The notes beneath the pieces were generated by a model. That model did not search any database. It worked only from the letters and a program-made list of their open reading frames with translations, and had not been told where the DNA came from. Below, piece after piece: positions 14,263 through 23,293 of a DNA stretch of 64,000 bases (positions within the stretch are counted from its first letter, which is position 1; each line of letters opens with the position of its first letter). The stretch spans positions 66,750-130,749 of the forward strand of contig JADIYJ010000014.1 in the NCBI GenBank assembly GCA_016705325.1, written 5' to 3'. The position numbers and the translations under genes were made by a program. The DNA is from Pseudomonadota bacterium (lineage in GTDB: Bacteria; Pseudomonadota; Gammaproteobacteria; Steroidobacterales; Steroidobacteraceae).

Positions 14263-16404
14263 TCATCGTTTGACGGCGGCCGCTGCCGCCCGATCCTGCT
14301 TCGCGCGCTCGATGACGTACGCATGGATGTCGGCGACGTCCTGCTCACTCACGAGGTCGCCCATGCGCGGCATGCCGACCGAGTGGATTACGCCGTCGTA
14401 GACGATCTGCTTGAAGATCGAATGTTTTTCCGCCGTGAGCCGGCGCAGGTCCGGCACCACGCCGCCGGAGACCACGATCGCGCCGTGGCACACCATGCAG
14501 GTGGCGGCGTACCTGAACTTGCCGTTCTCTATCTGTGCGGCGGTCGCGGTGCTGGCCGGCGGCTCGGGGATGTCGAGATTGCGCTCGGCGATCTTCGGCA
14601 GCGGCGCCGTGCCGCCGAGTTTGAACGCAAGGATGTGCCCTTCGTTCAGGTACTTGCCCGACGCCATCGTGCGCGGGTCGCCACCAGTCACGGCGCCCGC
14701 GCCGCCATAGCCCGCCAGCACGGCGATGTATTGCTCGCCGTCCACCGAATATGTGACCGGCGGCGCGACGATACCGACCATCGTTGGCACGGACCACAGC
14801 GTCTTGCCGAGGTCGGCCGAGTAGGCGACGAAACGCCCGTCGCCCGTGCCCTGGAACAGCAGGTTGCCCGCGGTCGTGAGCAGGCCGCCGTTCCAGAACG
14901 CCGGGTGCTCGATTTCCCAGCGGGTCTTTTTCGCGATCGGATCCCAGGCCTTCAGGTAACCGCGGTCCAGCGGCAGGTTGCCGCCCGTCTGCGCGAGGAT
15001 GGCGTACACCGTGTTCGCGTAATTGTTCCAGTCGACACCCGGGTTCCAGAACATTTCCTGCCGCGTGTACTTGCCGGTCTTCAGGAATTCAGTCGACGGC
15101 GGATAAATGCCGGCGGGCTGCATCGCCGGGATGTAGACGAGGCCCGTCTGCGGGTTGAACGCCATCGGATGCCAGTTGTGGCCGCCGAACGCCGCCGGCA
15201 CGATGAGCTTGGTCTCCTTGCTCCAGTCGCCTTCGGGCGTCTCGACCGGGCGTCCCGTCTTCATGTCGACGTGGCTGGCCCAGGTCGCCGGGATGTACTT
15301 GTCCGCCGACAGCAGTTCGCCGGTGACGCGGTCGATGACGTAGAAGAAGCCGTTCTTCGGCGCCTGCATCAGTACCTTGCGCGGTTTGCCGTCGAGCACG
15401 AGGTCCGCGAGGATGATGTGTTGCGTCGCCGTGTAGTCCCAGTTGTCACCCGGCGTGACCTGGTAATGCCACTTCAGGTCACCGGTGTCCGGATCGAGCG
15501 CCAGGATCGACGACAGGTACAGGTTGTCGCCGCCGCCCGGTGAGCGGATCGAGCGCGCCCACGGCGAGCCATTGCCGGTGCCGACGTAGAGCGTGTCGAG
15601 GTCGGGGTCGTACGCCATCGAGTCCCACACCGTGCCGCCGCCGCCGCCTTTCCACCACTCGCCGGTCCACGTCTTCGCGGCCGACTCCATCTCGGGGCTC
15701 TCGAAGCCGTCCTTCGGATTACCGGGGACCGTGTAGAAGCGCCAGGCAAGCTTGCCGGTGTCCGCGTCGTAGGCCGAGAAATAACCGCGCACGCCGTACT
15801 CGCCGCCGCCGTTGCCGATCAGCACCTTGCCCTTGATCACCCGCGGCGCGCCGGTGATCGTGTAGGGCTTGGTGCGGTCGATCGTGTTGATCTCCCAGCG
15901 CTTCTTGCCAGTGCGCGCATCGAGCGAAATCAGCCGGCCGTCGAGCGTCGCGAAGTAGAGTGCGTCCTGCCACAGCGCCACGCCGCGGTTGACCGCATCG
16001 CAGCAGGCATAGCGGCCCCACTCGCGCGGCACCTGCGGATCGTAGGTCCACAGTTCCTTGCCGGTCTTCGCGTCCAGTGCATACACCACGCTCCAGACGC
16101 CGGTGGCGTACATGCGGCCGTCGACGACGATAGGCGTCGCCTGCAGGCCGCGCGTCGTGCCCGTCGTGTACGACCAGGCGAGACCGAGCTGCTCGACATT
16201 GCCGTCGTTGACCTGCTTGAGCGGGCTGTAGCGTTGCTCGCCGTAGGTGCGACCGTGCGCGAGCCAGTTCTGGGGCTCACTGTCGGCCGCAATGATGCGT
16301 TCGGCGGTCACGGGCTTCGACTGCGCGGCCGCAAACGGCAGTGCAATCGACGCGAACAGGGCGAAGAGACGGGTGCAGTTATGCGAGCTGTGCATGGACT
16401 TCAT
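14263..16404 (-). CDS. PQQ-dependent quinohemoprotein alcohol dehydrogenase
   Basis: A 713-residue periplasmic alcohol dehydrogenase of the methanol/ethanol family, type II, with an eight-bladed propeller and a C-terminal cytochrome. A signal peptide ends near residue 27. The vicinal disulfide is at Cys134-Cys135 (RYACCDAVNRG). The catalytic Asp lies in TPGDNWDYTATQ; the position two residues later is Thr, not the Asp seen in lanthanide-dependent enzymes, so calcium use is predicted. The heme motif CMVCH is at residues 636-640. Homologues such as ADH-IIB oxidise primary alcohols and pass electrons to cytochromes, which fits the second step of alkane degradation. A palindrome like the TetR operator near alkB lies nine bases upstream of the start. 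PQQ biosynthesis genes are not in the window. Confidence 0.93.
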   Translation of the reverse strand: MKSMHSSHNCTRLFALFASIALPFAAAQSKPVTAERIIAADSEPQNWLAHGRTYGEQRYSPLKQVNDGNVEQLGLAWSYTTGTTRGLQATPIVVDGRMYATGVWSVVYALDAKTGKELWTYDPQVPREWGRYACCDAVNRGVALWQDALYFATLDGRLISLDARTGKKRWEINTIDRTKPYTITGAPRVIKGKVLIGNGGGEYGVRGYFSAYDADTGKLAWRFYTVPGNPKDGFESPEMESAAKTWTGEWWKGGGGGTVWDSMAYDPDLDTLYVGTGNGSPWARSIRSPGGGDNLYLSSILALDPDTGDLKWHYQVTPGDNWDYTATQHIILADLVLDGKPRKVLMQAPKNGFFYVIDRVTGELLSADKYIPATWASHVDMKTGRPVETPEGDWSKETKLIVPAAFGGHNWHPMAFNPQTGLVYIPAMQPAGIYPPSTEFLKTGKYTRQEMFWNPGVDWNNYANTVYAILAQTGGNLPLDRGYLKAWDPIAKKTRWEIEHPAFWNGGLLTTAGNLLFQGTGDGRFVAYSADLGKTLWSVPTMVGIVAPPVTYSVDGEQYIAVLAGYGGAGAVTGGDPRTMASGKYLNEGHILAFKLGGTAPLPKIAERNLDIPEPPASTATAAQIENGKFRYAATCMVCHGAIVVSGGVVPDLRRLTAEKHSIFKQIVYDGVIHSVGMPRMGDLVSEQDVADIHAYVIERAKQDRAAAAAVKR

Positions 16405-16412
16405 GCCTGCCG

Positions 16413-16428
16413 TGGAACAAAAGTTCTA
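16413..16428. promoter_or_regulatory. Second TetR-operator-like palindrome
   Basis: TGGAACAAAAGTTCTA matches the palindrome at 2784-2799 (TAGAACATTTGTTCTA) at 12 of 16 positions, with both GAAC/GTTC cores kept. It ends nine bases before the PQQ dehydrogenase start, on that gene's upstream side. No other palindromic match was noticed when reading the window; isolated half sites occur. Repression by the 2.0-kb TetR protein is inferred. Confidence 0.6.
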
Positions 16429-16517
16429 GGGGAGAATGAGTTTCCGCGCGACGCGGCCCGATGGCAAGTGGGGGCCGAAAAGACGATCATTCACCGTACG
16501 CGGCAGAGGGGGTCGAC

Positions 16518-18014
16518 GTGGCATTCACGGAATACGGTCGTTACGACGCGCTGGGCCTTGCCGAACTCGTGCGCTCGGGACAGGTGAGCCCGGCGGAGCT
16601 GCTCGACGAAGCGCTGGCACGCACTGCGGCGGTGAATCCGCAGATCAATGCGGTCATTCATCTCATGGAAGGGCGCGCGCGCGACGCGATCGCGGCGGGC
16701 TTGCCGGAGGGGCCGTTCCGCGGCGTCCCTTTCCTGCTCAAGGACCTCATGACGGCATATGCGGGCGAGCCCATGCGGTTCGGCTCGCGGCTGTTCCAGG
16801 ACTACGTGCCCGCGATGGACGAGGAACTGACGCGCCGTTATCGCGTGGCCGGGCTGGTGATTTTCGGCAAGACCAACACACCGGAGCTGGGTGTCTCGAA
16901 CGTCACCGAACCCGAGTTGTTCGGGCCGACCCGCAATCCCTGGAACCTGGAGCGTACCTCCAGTGGCTCGAGTGGCGGGTCCGCAGCCGCGGTGGCAGCG
17001 CGCATCGTGCCCGTCGCAAATGCGAACGACGGCGGCGGTTCGATCCGCACACCGGCCTCAAATTGCGGACTGGTCGGGCTGAAGCCGAGTCGCGGCCGTA
17101 ATCCCACCGGGCCCAACGCGCCCGACGTCTGGTGGGGATTCATCGGCGAGCACGTCGTCGCGCGCACCGTTCGCGACAGCGCCGCGCTGCTCGACGCCAC
17201 CTGTGGCGACTACCCGCAGCAACTCATGAAGCTGCCAGCACCCGTGCGTTCCTATCTGGACGAGACACGACAGGACCCGGGCGGGCTGCGCATCGCGTTC
17301 TCGTTCGATCCCGGCCTGGGCAAGACGCTGCATGCGGAGAATCGCAAGGCGCTCGAGGCCACCACGCGTGCACTGGCGGCGCTCGGCCACGAACTCGTGG
17401 AGGTCAAGCTGCCGCTGCCACCGGAATCGTTCGTCGCAAGCTACGCGTCGCTGATCGCGGCGGACGTCGCGGGTACGATGCGACTGGCTCCCGTCCTCGT
17501 GGGACGGGAGGCTCGCAGCGACGACGTCGAACTCGCCACCTGGGTGCTGGCGAAGATGGGTGAAGCGCAGTCGGGCGGCGAAGTCGCGGCCGCGCTCTGG
17601 ACCATGCAGACTTTTTCGCGCCAGTGGCTGGCCTGGTCTGCCGCTTTCGACGTGCTGCTGACACCCACCGTGGGCGTGCCGCCACTGCCGATCGGTGCGC
17701 ACAAGCTGACCACGCTGCAACGCCAGGGATTGAAGCTGCTGACGTCGCTGCCCGGCGCCGCGCTGCTGAGCCAGCGCGACAAGGTCATCGAGGCTTTCGA
17801 GCCCGTGTTCGAATCGTCACCGTACACGATGATCGCGAACGTCACGGGCCAGCCCTCGCTGTCGCTGCCACTGCACTGGACCGACGACGGCCTGCCGATG
17901 GGCATGCTGTTCACCGCGCGCATCGGCGACGAAGCGACGCTGTTCCGCCTCGCGGCCCAGGTCGAGCAGGCCATGCCATGGGCGGAGCGCGTCGCGCCGC
18001 ACGCGGTCCCCTGA
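16518..18014 (+). CDS. Amidase signature family hydrolase
   Basis: A 498-residue amidase. The Ser-cisSer-Lys triad is seen as the Lys in FLLKDLM, the cis-Ser in SSGSSGGSAAAVAA and the nucleophile in DGGGSIRTPAS. GAGGGGG near 16506 is about five bases before GTG 16518, so I prefer that to the upstream ATG at 16461. The protein has no signal peptide. Family members hydrolyse fatty-acid amides, aryl amides, or cyclic oligomers such as 6-aminohexanoate, and the sequence does not discriminate. It is divergent from the PQQ dehydrogenase; the shared upstream gap contains the second operator-like palindrome, so a regulatory link is possible. After the stop, 244 bases precede the next gene and hold nothing I can assign. 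Confidence 0.9.
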   Translation: MAFTEYGRYDALGLAELVRSGQVSPAELLDEALARTAAVNPQINAVIHLMEGRARDAIAAGLPEGPFRGVPFLLKDLMTAYAGEPMRFGSRLFQDYVPAMDEELTRRYRVAGLVIFGKTNTPELGVSNVTEPELFGPTRNPWNLERTSSGSSGGSAAAVAARIVPVANANDGGGSIRTPASNCGLVGLKPSRGRNPTGPNAPDVWWGFIGEHVVARTVRDSAALLDATCGDYPQQLMKLPAPVRSYLDETRQDPGGLRIAFSFDPGLGKTLHAENRKALEATTRALAALGHELVEVKLPLPPESFVASYASLIAADVAGTMRLAPVLVGREARSDDVELATWVLAKMGEAQSGGEVAAALWTMQTFSRQWLAWSAAFDVLLTPTVGVPPLPIGAHKLTTLQRQGLKLLTSLPGAALLSQRDKVIEAFEPVFESSPYTMIANVTGQPSLSLPLHWTDDGLPMGMLFTARIGDEATLFRLAAQVEQAMPWAERVAPHAVP

Positions 18015-18258
18015 ATCAGAGGGAGCGGCTGCGGAGTTTGAGCAGATCGTGCGCTGGTACTTTGCCGGCGAGAAAGCCGAAGCGATCTGGATTCGTGCTG
18101 CCCAGCAGGGGCCGCGCATCCAGCAGGTCGTCAAGAGCTTCGCACAGTACCGGATTGGCTGCGTCGCGGCCGGGTTCGCATCCGGACCATTCCCACTTGG
18201 CAGGCGGCTGGGTTTCGTCTCATGATGCGGTGCATCAATTCAGGGGATTGAGGCCGTC

Positions 18259-19479
18259 ATGTCGTCGCTCTTCGCCTTGCGCCTGTTCGGGTACCGACTG
18301 CTGAAGCCGCTCAACTGGCCCGTGTCGCGCGCCGTCGCGATCCCGCGTCCCACCCTGTTCGTCGGCCCCGACGCCTCGTTGCGGCTGTGCGCGAGCATCG
18401 GCCTGTTCGGCTACCGGCGCGTGATGATCGTCACCGATGCCGTGCTCGTGAAGCTGGGCCTGGTCGAGCCGTTACGGCAGGCTCTTCTGGCGCAGGGCAT
18501 CGACGTGGCCGTGCACGACGGTATAACGCCGGACCCGACCTACCCCGTGCTGCAGGCCGGCTATGAGGCCGTGCGCGCGCACCGCAGCGACGCGATCCTC
18601 GCCGTGGGTGGGGGATCGGCAATCGATGCGGCCAAGGTCATCGGCGCAATGGCGGTGTCGGGGAAGTCACCGGCGAAGCTCGTGGGCATGCTCAAGGTGG
18701 GCAAGCCGATGTTGCCGCTGTTCGCGATCCCGACCACGGCGGGCACCGGCTCCGAAGTGACCGTGGCTGCGGTTGTGACCGATCCCGTCCAGCACGTGAA
18801 GTCGGCAGTGATCGACCCGAAGCTCGTGCCGATGGCCGCGGCGCTCGATCCGCTGCTGATGAAGGGCATGCCGAAGCCGATCACCGCGGCAACGGGCATG
18901 GACGCGCTCACGCACGCCGTCGAGGCCTACATCAACCGCTGGCCGCATGCGGACACCGAGCAGCACTGCGTCGCGGCCGTGCGCATGATCTTCGGCAACC
19001 TGCAGCGCGCGTACGACGACGGCAACGACATGGAAGCACGCGAGGCGATGGCGCTCGCATCTTTCTACGCCGGTCTCGCGTTCACCAAGGCTTACGTCGG
19101 CTACGTGCATGCCTTCTCGCACAAGCTCGGCGGCATGTACGGCGTGCCGCACGGGCTGGCCAACGCGATCACGCTGCCTTACGTGCTCGACTTCATCAAG
19201 GATGCGCCGCTGGCGCGCGAGCGCCTGGCGAAGCTCGCGATCGCGATCGGCGCGGGCGCTGCAGGCGATGCGGAGGATGTGCTGGCGCAGCGTTTCATCG
19301 ATCGCGTGCGGGAGCTCAACCGTGGTGTCGGCATTCCGGAGAAGGTTGCCTCGCTCAAGCCGGTCGACGTGCCCGTGGTTGCTCGTGCCGCGATGGTCGA
19401 GGCCGCGCGCGACTACCCGGTGCCGATGAGCATGTCGCTTGGAGAGGCCGAGACGCTGCTGCAGCGAATGCAGGCATAA
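18259..19479 (+). CDS. Iron-containing alcohol dehydrogenase
   Basis: A 406-residue group III (Fe-ADH) alcohol dehydrogenase. The NAD-binding VGGGSAIDAAK and PTTAGTGSEVT motifs are intact. Metal ligands are the Asp and His in GMDALTHAVEAY and the histidines in HAFSHKLGGMYGVPHG. The first 28 residues are an extra N-terminal segment before the fold. Such enzymes interconvert alcohols and aldehydes in the cytoplasm, so this could act on alcohols produced by AlkB alongside the periplasmic PQQ enzyme. It stands alone; the next 150 bases are followed by an integron-like cassette region, so it marks the end of the conserved chromosomal part. Confidence 0.92.
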   Translation: MSSLFALRLFGYRLLKPLNWPVSRAVAIPRPTLFVGPDASLRLCASIGLFGYRRVMIVTDAVLVKLGLVEPLRQALLAQGIDVAVHDGITPDPTYPVLQAGYEAVRAHRSDAILAVGGGSAIDAAKVIGAMAVSGKSPAKLVGMLKVGKPMLPLFAIPTTAGTGSEVTVAAVVTDPVQHVKSAVIDPKLVPMAAALDPLLMKGMPKPITAATGMDALTHAVEAYINRWPHADTEQHCVAAVRMIFGNLQRAYDDGNDMEAREAMALASFYAGLAFTKAYVGYVHAFSHKLGGMYGVPHGLANAITLPYVLDFIKDAPLARERLAKLAIAIGAGAAGDAEDVLAQRFIDRVRELNRGVGIPEKVASLKPVDVPVVARAAMVEAARDYPVPMSMSLGEAETLLQRMQA

Positions 19480-19629
19480 TTGTTGCAGGCAAATGTCGGG
19501 ATTCGGTCGGCCACGCATCGGTCACGTGGGCGAACTGCTGTGGGTTCGGGGCGACGATTTTGTCGGCTTGCATTGCGTGGAGTTGCCGAATAAGCATCCG
19601 GTACCAATTCACGATATGAATGAGCCCGG

Positions 19630-19788
19630 GTCTAACGAAGACAATGGCTTACGTGGAGCGCAACCGCGTTATGCGGACAATTTGCCGAGAAATGCCGGGA
19701 GCAAACCCGGCATGGCCTGACCAAATCTTCCTAAGTAAGTGCCAAGCTCAAACGTCCGCGTGCGCGCCGCTCAGCGCAACCGTTAGTT
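19630..19788. repeat. Integron-type attC site 1
   Basis: GTCTAAC at 19630-19636 matches the RYYYAAC inner/outer box, and the site ends with CAACCGTTAG (core G-T-T-A-G at 19782-19786). Its last 46 bases (19741-19786) match those of the second site at 20862-20908 with about five differences, including the identical TGCGCGCCGCTCAGC. At 159 bases it is long for an attC. The preceding 150 bases after the dehydrogenase (19480-19629) hold only a small unassignable fragment. It lies immediately upstream of the CPBP gene. Confidence 0.6.
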
Positions 19789-19792
19789 CGAC

Positions 19793-20779
19793 ATGGAGAA
19801 TCGCGATCCGCTCGTAGTTTCTCTAAATCCTGAATCGCCAGGATCAAGCGTGGAAGCAGACTCTCCTGAGGGTATTGAGACAAACCGCGCCGGTCCGCTT
19901 GCAACTGAAAACATCGCGCGACGGCGTATGCGCGTCGCCGGCCGGCTGCTCGGCTCACTGCTGCTGGGTGGGGTGGCGATTCTTGGCTCCATTCTGATCT
20001 TTCGACGAGGCCTGCTGCCGCTGATCGAAGCGGTGTTTCATCCTGAACCCGAATTGCTCAGTGTTTTGAGGCGCACTGGCATCCTTCTGACGGCAGTCGC
20101 GGGCTACTGGGCTTTCGTGCACTGGCATGAAAAGCGCGAAGCGACCGAGCTGCATCTTCGACCGATTCACCTGCTACTTGGCGGCGCGAGCGGCGCTGCC
20201 ATGGTGGCGCTGCCGGTGGCTGTGCTATTCGCTCTGGGCGTCTACGAAAAGGTGCTGTTCCGCGGCGCCTCGCCGGCGCTGTTCGGCGTAGCAGCCGTTG
20301 TCGGCATCGCGGCTATCTTGGAAGAACTGGTTTACCGCTGCCTTCTGTTTCGACTCTTGGAACGGGCCTGGGGAACGAAGTTTGCGTTGGTGGTACAAGC
20401 GGTGGTGTTCGCCCTGCAGCACTTTGAAAACGTCGAACAAGGTGGGATCAGGGATGTAGTGACAATGTTGGTAGCAGTGACTGTGGTGGGCCTGCTCTGG
20501 GCCGGGGTGTTCGTCCTCGCGCGCAACCTTTGGGTGGTGGCTGCCAATCACGCGGCATGGAACTTCACCATTCTGCTCAGTGGCATGCCGCTTTCCGGCA
20601 TTGAGGACTGGCGCAAGTTGGCGCCACTCGAAAGCCGCTTTGCCGGGCCCGACTGGCTGACCGGCGGGATGTTCGGTCCGGAGAGTTCGTTGCTGGTGAT
20701 CGCGTCGACCACGGCCGTGGTTGTGCTGCTGCTGCGCGCGGCACGGCGACGTGGTGCCTTCTTCGTGCCGGCGGCCTGA
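19793..20779 (+). CDS. CPBP-family intramembrane glutamic protease
   Basis: A 328-residue membrane protein of the CPBP/Abi family (Rce1-like). The catalytic motifs are EELVYRCLLFR (EExxxR), FALQHFE (FxxxH) and NHAAWNF (HxxxN/B). At least seven hydrophobic segments are present. Family members cleave prenylated proteins, or work in bacteriocin maturation and self-immunity, and in some cases in phage defence. The gene lies exactly between two attC-like sites, its ATG only four bases past the first, so it is a mobile gene cassette. Its base composition is slightly lower in GC than its neighbours, in keeping with acquisition. No promoter of its own is evident. Substrate unknown. Confidence 0.87.
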   Translation: MENRDPLVVSLNPESPGSSVEADSPEGIETNRAGPLATENIARRRMRVAGRLLGSLLLGGVAILGSILIFRRGLLPLIEAVFHPEPELLSVLRRTGILLTAVAGYWAFVHWHEKREATELHLRPIHLLLGGASGAAMVALPVAVLFALGVYEKVLFRGASPALFGVAAVVGIAAILEELVYRCLLFRLLERAWGTKFALVVQAVVFALQHFENVEQGGIRDVVTMLVAVTVVGLLWAGVFVLARNLWVVAANHAAWNFTILLSGMPLSGIEDWRKLAPLESRFAGPDWLTGGMFGPESSLLVIASTTAVVVLLLRAARRRGAFFVPAA

Positions 20780-20791
20780 TTCCGCTGCGAT

Positions 20792-20910
20792 GTCTACGAA
20801 GCCCTGGCAGGCCCCCATTGCGGCCTGGCAATTCGCTGGAGCGGACGCGTGCGAGATAAAGAGCCAAGCTGATACGGCGGCGTGCGCGCCGCTCAGCTCA
20901 ACCGTTAGAC
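20792..20910. repeat. Integron-type attC site 2
   Basis: The site starts with GTCTACGAAG (20792-20801), equivalent to GTCTAACGAAG of site 1 with one base missing, and ends with the canonical GTTAGAC core at 20904-20910, which is the exact reverse complement of the GTCTAAC box of site 1. The 119-base length and the shared TGCGCGCCGCTCAGC block fit an attC. No integron integrase gene is in the window. Confidence 0.65.
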
Positions 20911-20939
20911 GCCGCCCCTGGGCAGTCGCGCGCTGGTGC

Positions 20940-20968
20940 TTGACGCGTTGTAGCCCAGAGGCTACAGT
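20940..20968 (+). promoter_or_regulatory. Cassette-borne promoter with operator for the toxin/antitoxin pair
   Basis: TTGACG (20940-20945) and TACAGT (20963-20968) are spaced by 17 bases, an ideal sigma-70 layout. Inside the spacer TGTAGCC-CAGA-GGCTACA (20949-20966) is a perfect 7-bp inverted repeat, a likely antitoxin operator. The predicted transcript would start almost at the toxin ATG (20975), so translation is probably leaderless. Confidence 0.65.
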
Positions 20969-20974
20969 CGTCTG

Positions 20975-21268
20975 ATGCGCGTTGAAGCTACTCGCGAGTT
21001 TCGCGAATGGATCGATGCTCTCAAAGACTTGGTTGGCCGCGCGAGAATTCAGGTCCGGATCGACCGGCTAATTCATGGAAATCCTGGGCAACATCGCAAT
21101 CTTTCGGGCGGCATCTCTGAACTCAAAGTCGACTCGGGTCCAGGGTATCGGGTTTATTACACAGTACGCGGAACCCGGTTGTTGTTGCTGTTGATCGGCG
21201 GCGACAAATCTTCGCAAGCGAAAGACATTGTGAAAGCCAGGAGATTGGCAAAAGAGTTCGAGGAATAG
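20975..21268 (+). CDS. RelE/ParE-type addiction module toxin
   Basis: A 97-residue toxin of the RelE/HigB 'addiction module killer' type. Signatures include TREFREWIDALKD at the N-terminus, ARIQVRIDRLIHGNPGQHR, the strand GPGYRVYYT and the C-terminal LIGGDKSSQAKDIVKARRLA. Family members cleave ribosome-bound mRNA. It has its own promoter and operator, sits directly after an attC site and is followed four bases later by its antitoxin, the standard content of stabilising integron cassettes. The gene is intact, although its antitoxin appears frameshifted. Confidence 0.9.
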   Translation: MRVEATREFREWIDALKDLVGRARIQVRIDRLIHGNPGQHRNLSGGISELKVDSGPGYRVYYTVRGTRLLLLLIGGDKSSQAKDIVKARRLAKEFEE

Positions 21269-21272
21269 CGAT

Positions 21273-21545
21273 ATGGCCAAGGCCCCTGCAAAGCACAAGA
21301 AGAGATCCACTGCACCGTACGATGTCGCCGAGCATCTGCGAACACCCGAAGAGATGGCAGCGTATCTGGACGCATGGCTCGAGGCGGCACCTGAAGACGC
21401 GGCCGGCATTGCTCGAGCGTTGGGTGATATTGCGCGAGCGAAGGGTATGGCACAGGTTGCGAAAGATGCCGGTCGAGCCGGTCTCGCCGGGCAAGCTTCG
21501 CACAGTGCTCAAGTCGCGTGCGCGGCGTCGCTGCGGTGCAGCTAG
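21273..21545 (+). CDS. HigA-like antitoxin, frameshifted C-terminus
   Basis: The partner of the upstream toxin. Residues 1-66 match the usual antidote protein: YDVAEHLRTPEEMAAYLDAWLE, then ALGDIARAKGMAQVAKDAG, the first half of the helix-turn-helix. After that the frame reads GRAGLAGQASHSAQVACAA, unlike the family, while a neighbouring frame holds SPGKLRTVLKS, which resembles the normal SPEGNPSFATVLKV tail. The reading frame has therefore shifted within the recognition helix and the protein would not bind DNA normally. Whether this is a sequencing error next to the corrupted poly-G region or a real lesion is unclear; an intact toxin without antitoxin should be harmful, which favours an error. 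Confidence 0.75.
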   Translation: MAKAPAKHKKRSTAPYDVAEHLRTPEEMAAYLDAWLEAAPEDAAGIARALGDIARAKGMAQVAKDAGRAGLAGQASHSAQVACAASLRCS

Positions 21546-21559
21546 AACAGGGTCCCCTC

Positions 21560-22700
<1,141 letters not shown>

Positions 22701-22733
22701 TTTGGGGGGGCGGCGGGACTGTAGCTCCACAAG

Positions 22734-23236
22734 GTGGACACGCCCTCCACGGTTGCCTCTTTCCTCGAGAAATACGATCCAGAGATTGCATCGCAGATGA
22801 ACTCCGCTCGCAAGCAACTATCGGCTCTGTTCCCCCGAGGCTTCGAACTCGTCTATGACAACTACAACGCCCTGGTCTGTGGATTTGGCCCAACGGAGCG
22901 CGCCAGCGATACACTCGTTTCCGTCGCGGCTTATCCCAAGTGGGTCACGCTGTTCTTCCTGAAGGGCGCCAACCTTCCAGATCCAGGCAGTGTGCTCCAG
23001 GGTTCGGGCAGCCAGGTTCGCAGCGTTCGTCTTGCGCCAATTTCGGTTTTGCGTTCGCCTCCGGTTCAGGAACTGCTGAAGCGTGTCATTGGACATGCGC
23101 AGGCCTCGCTGGCGCTGGCTCCACCGCTCACAACCGTGGTGAATCCGTTTCCGCCAGGCAACGTCCGCGCAAGCCGTCAGCTTCGAAGCGTTCAAAGACG
23201 GTCGCCACCAGGAAGGGTCAGCGCAGTGGGGCCTAG
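22734..23236 (+). CDS. DUF1801 domain protein, single-base frameshift
   Basis: A small cytoplasmic protein of about 167 residues related to the DUF1801/YdhG group, whose function is not established. It starts at GTG 22734 with TVASFLEKYDPEIASQMNSA and shows the family pattern ending in PPVQELLKRVIGHAQA. At 23142 the frame breaks: adding one A to GTGGTGAATCC restores TVVKSVSARQRPRKPSASKR, the usual basic tail, ending at 23236. The lesion is a single base in a short A run and may be a consensus error. No operon partner is apparent; it lies between the damaged transposase and the convergent acyl-CoA ligase gene. Confidence 0.7.
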
Positions 23237-23293
23237 TCAGTCGCTGCGGCAGCCGTCGCCTGGCCGCTCCAGGCGCAACGGTCCGACATGCTC

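Noticed and set aside
18015..18258. Short open stretch after the amidase (reads VRWYFAGEKAEAIWI)
   Set aside because: Codon-like for about 60 residues but without a clear start, ribosome-binding site or known family.
12954..21552. TAGAACA half sites near both transposase copies as extra TetR operators
   Set aside because: Only one arm is present in each case, with no palindrome.
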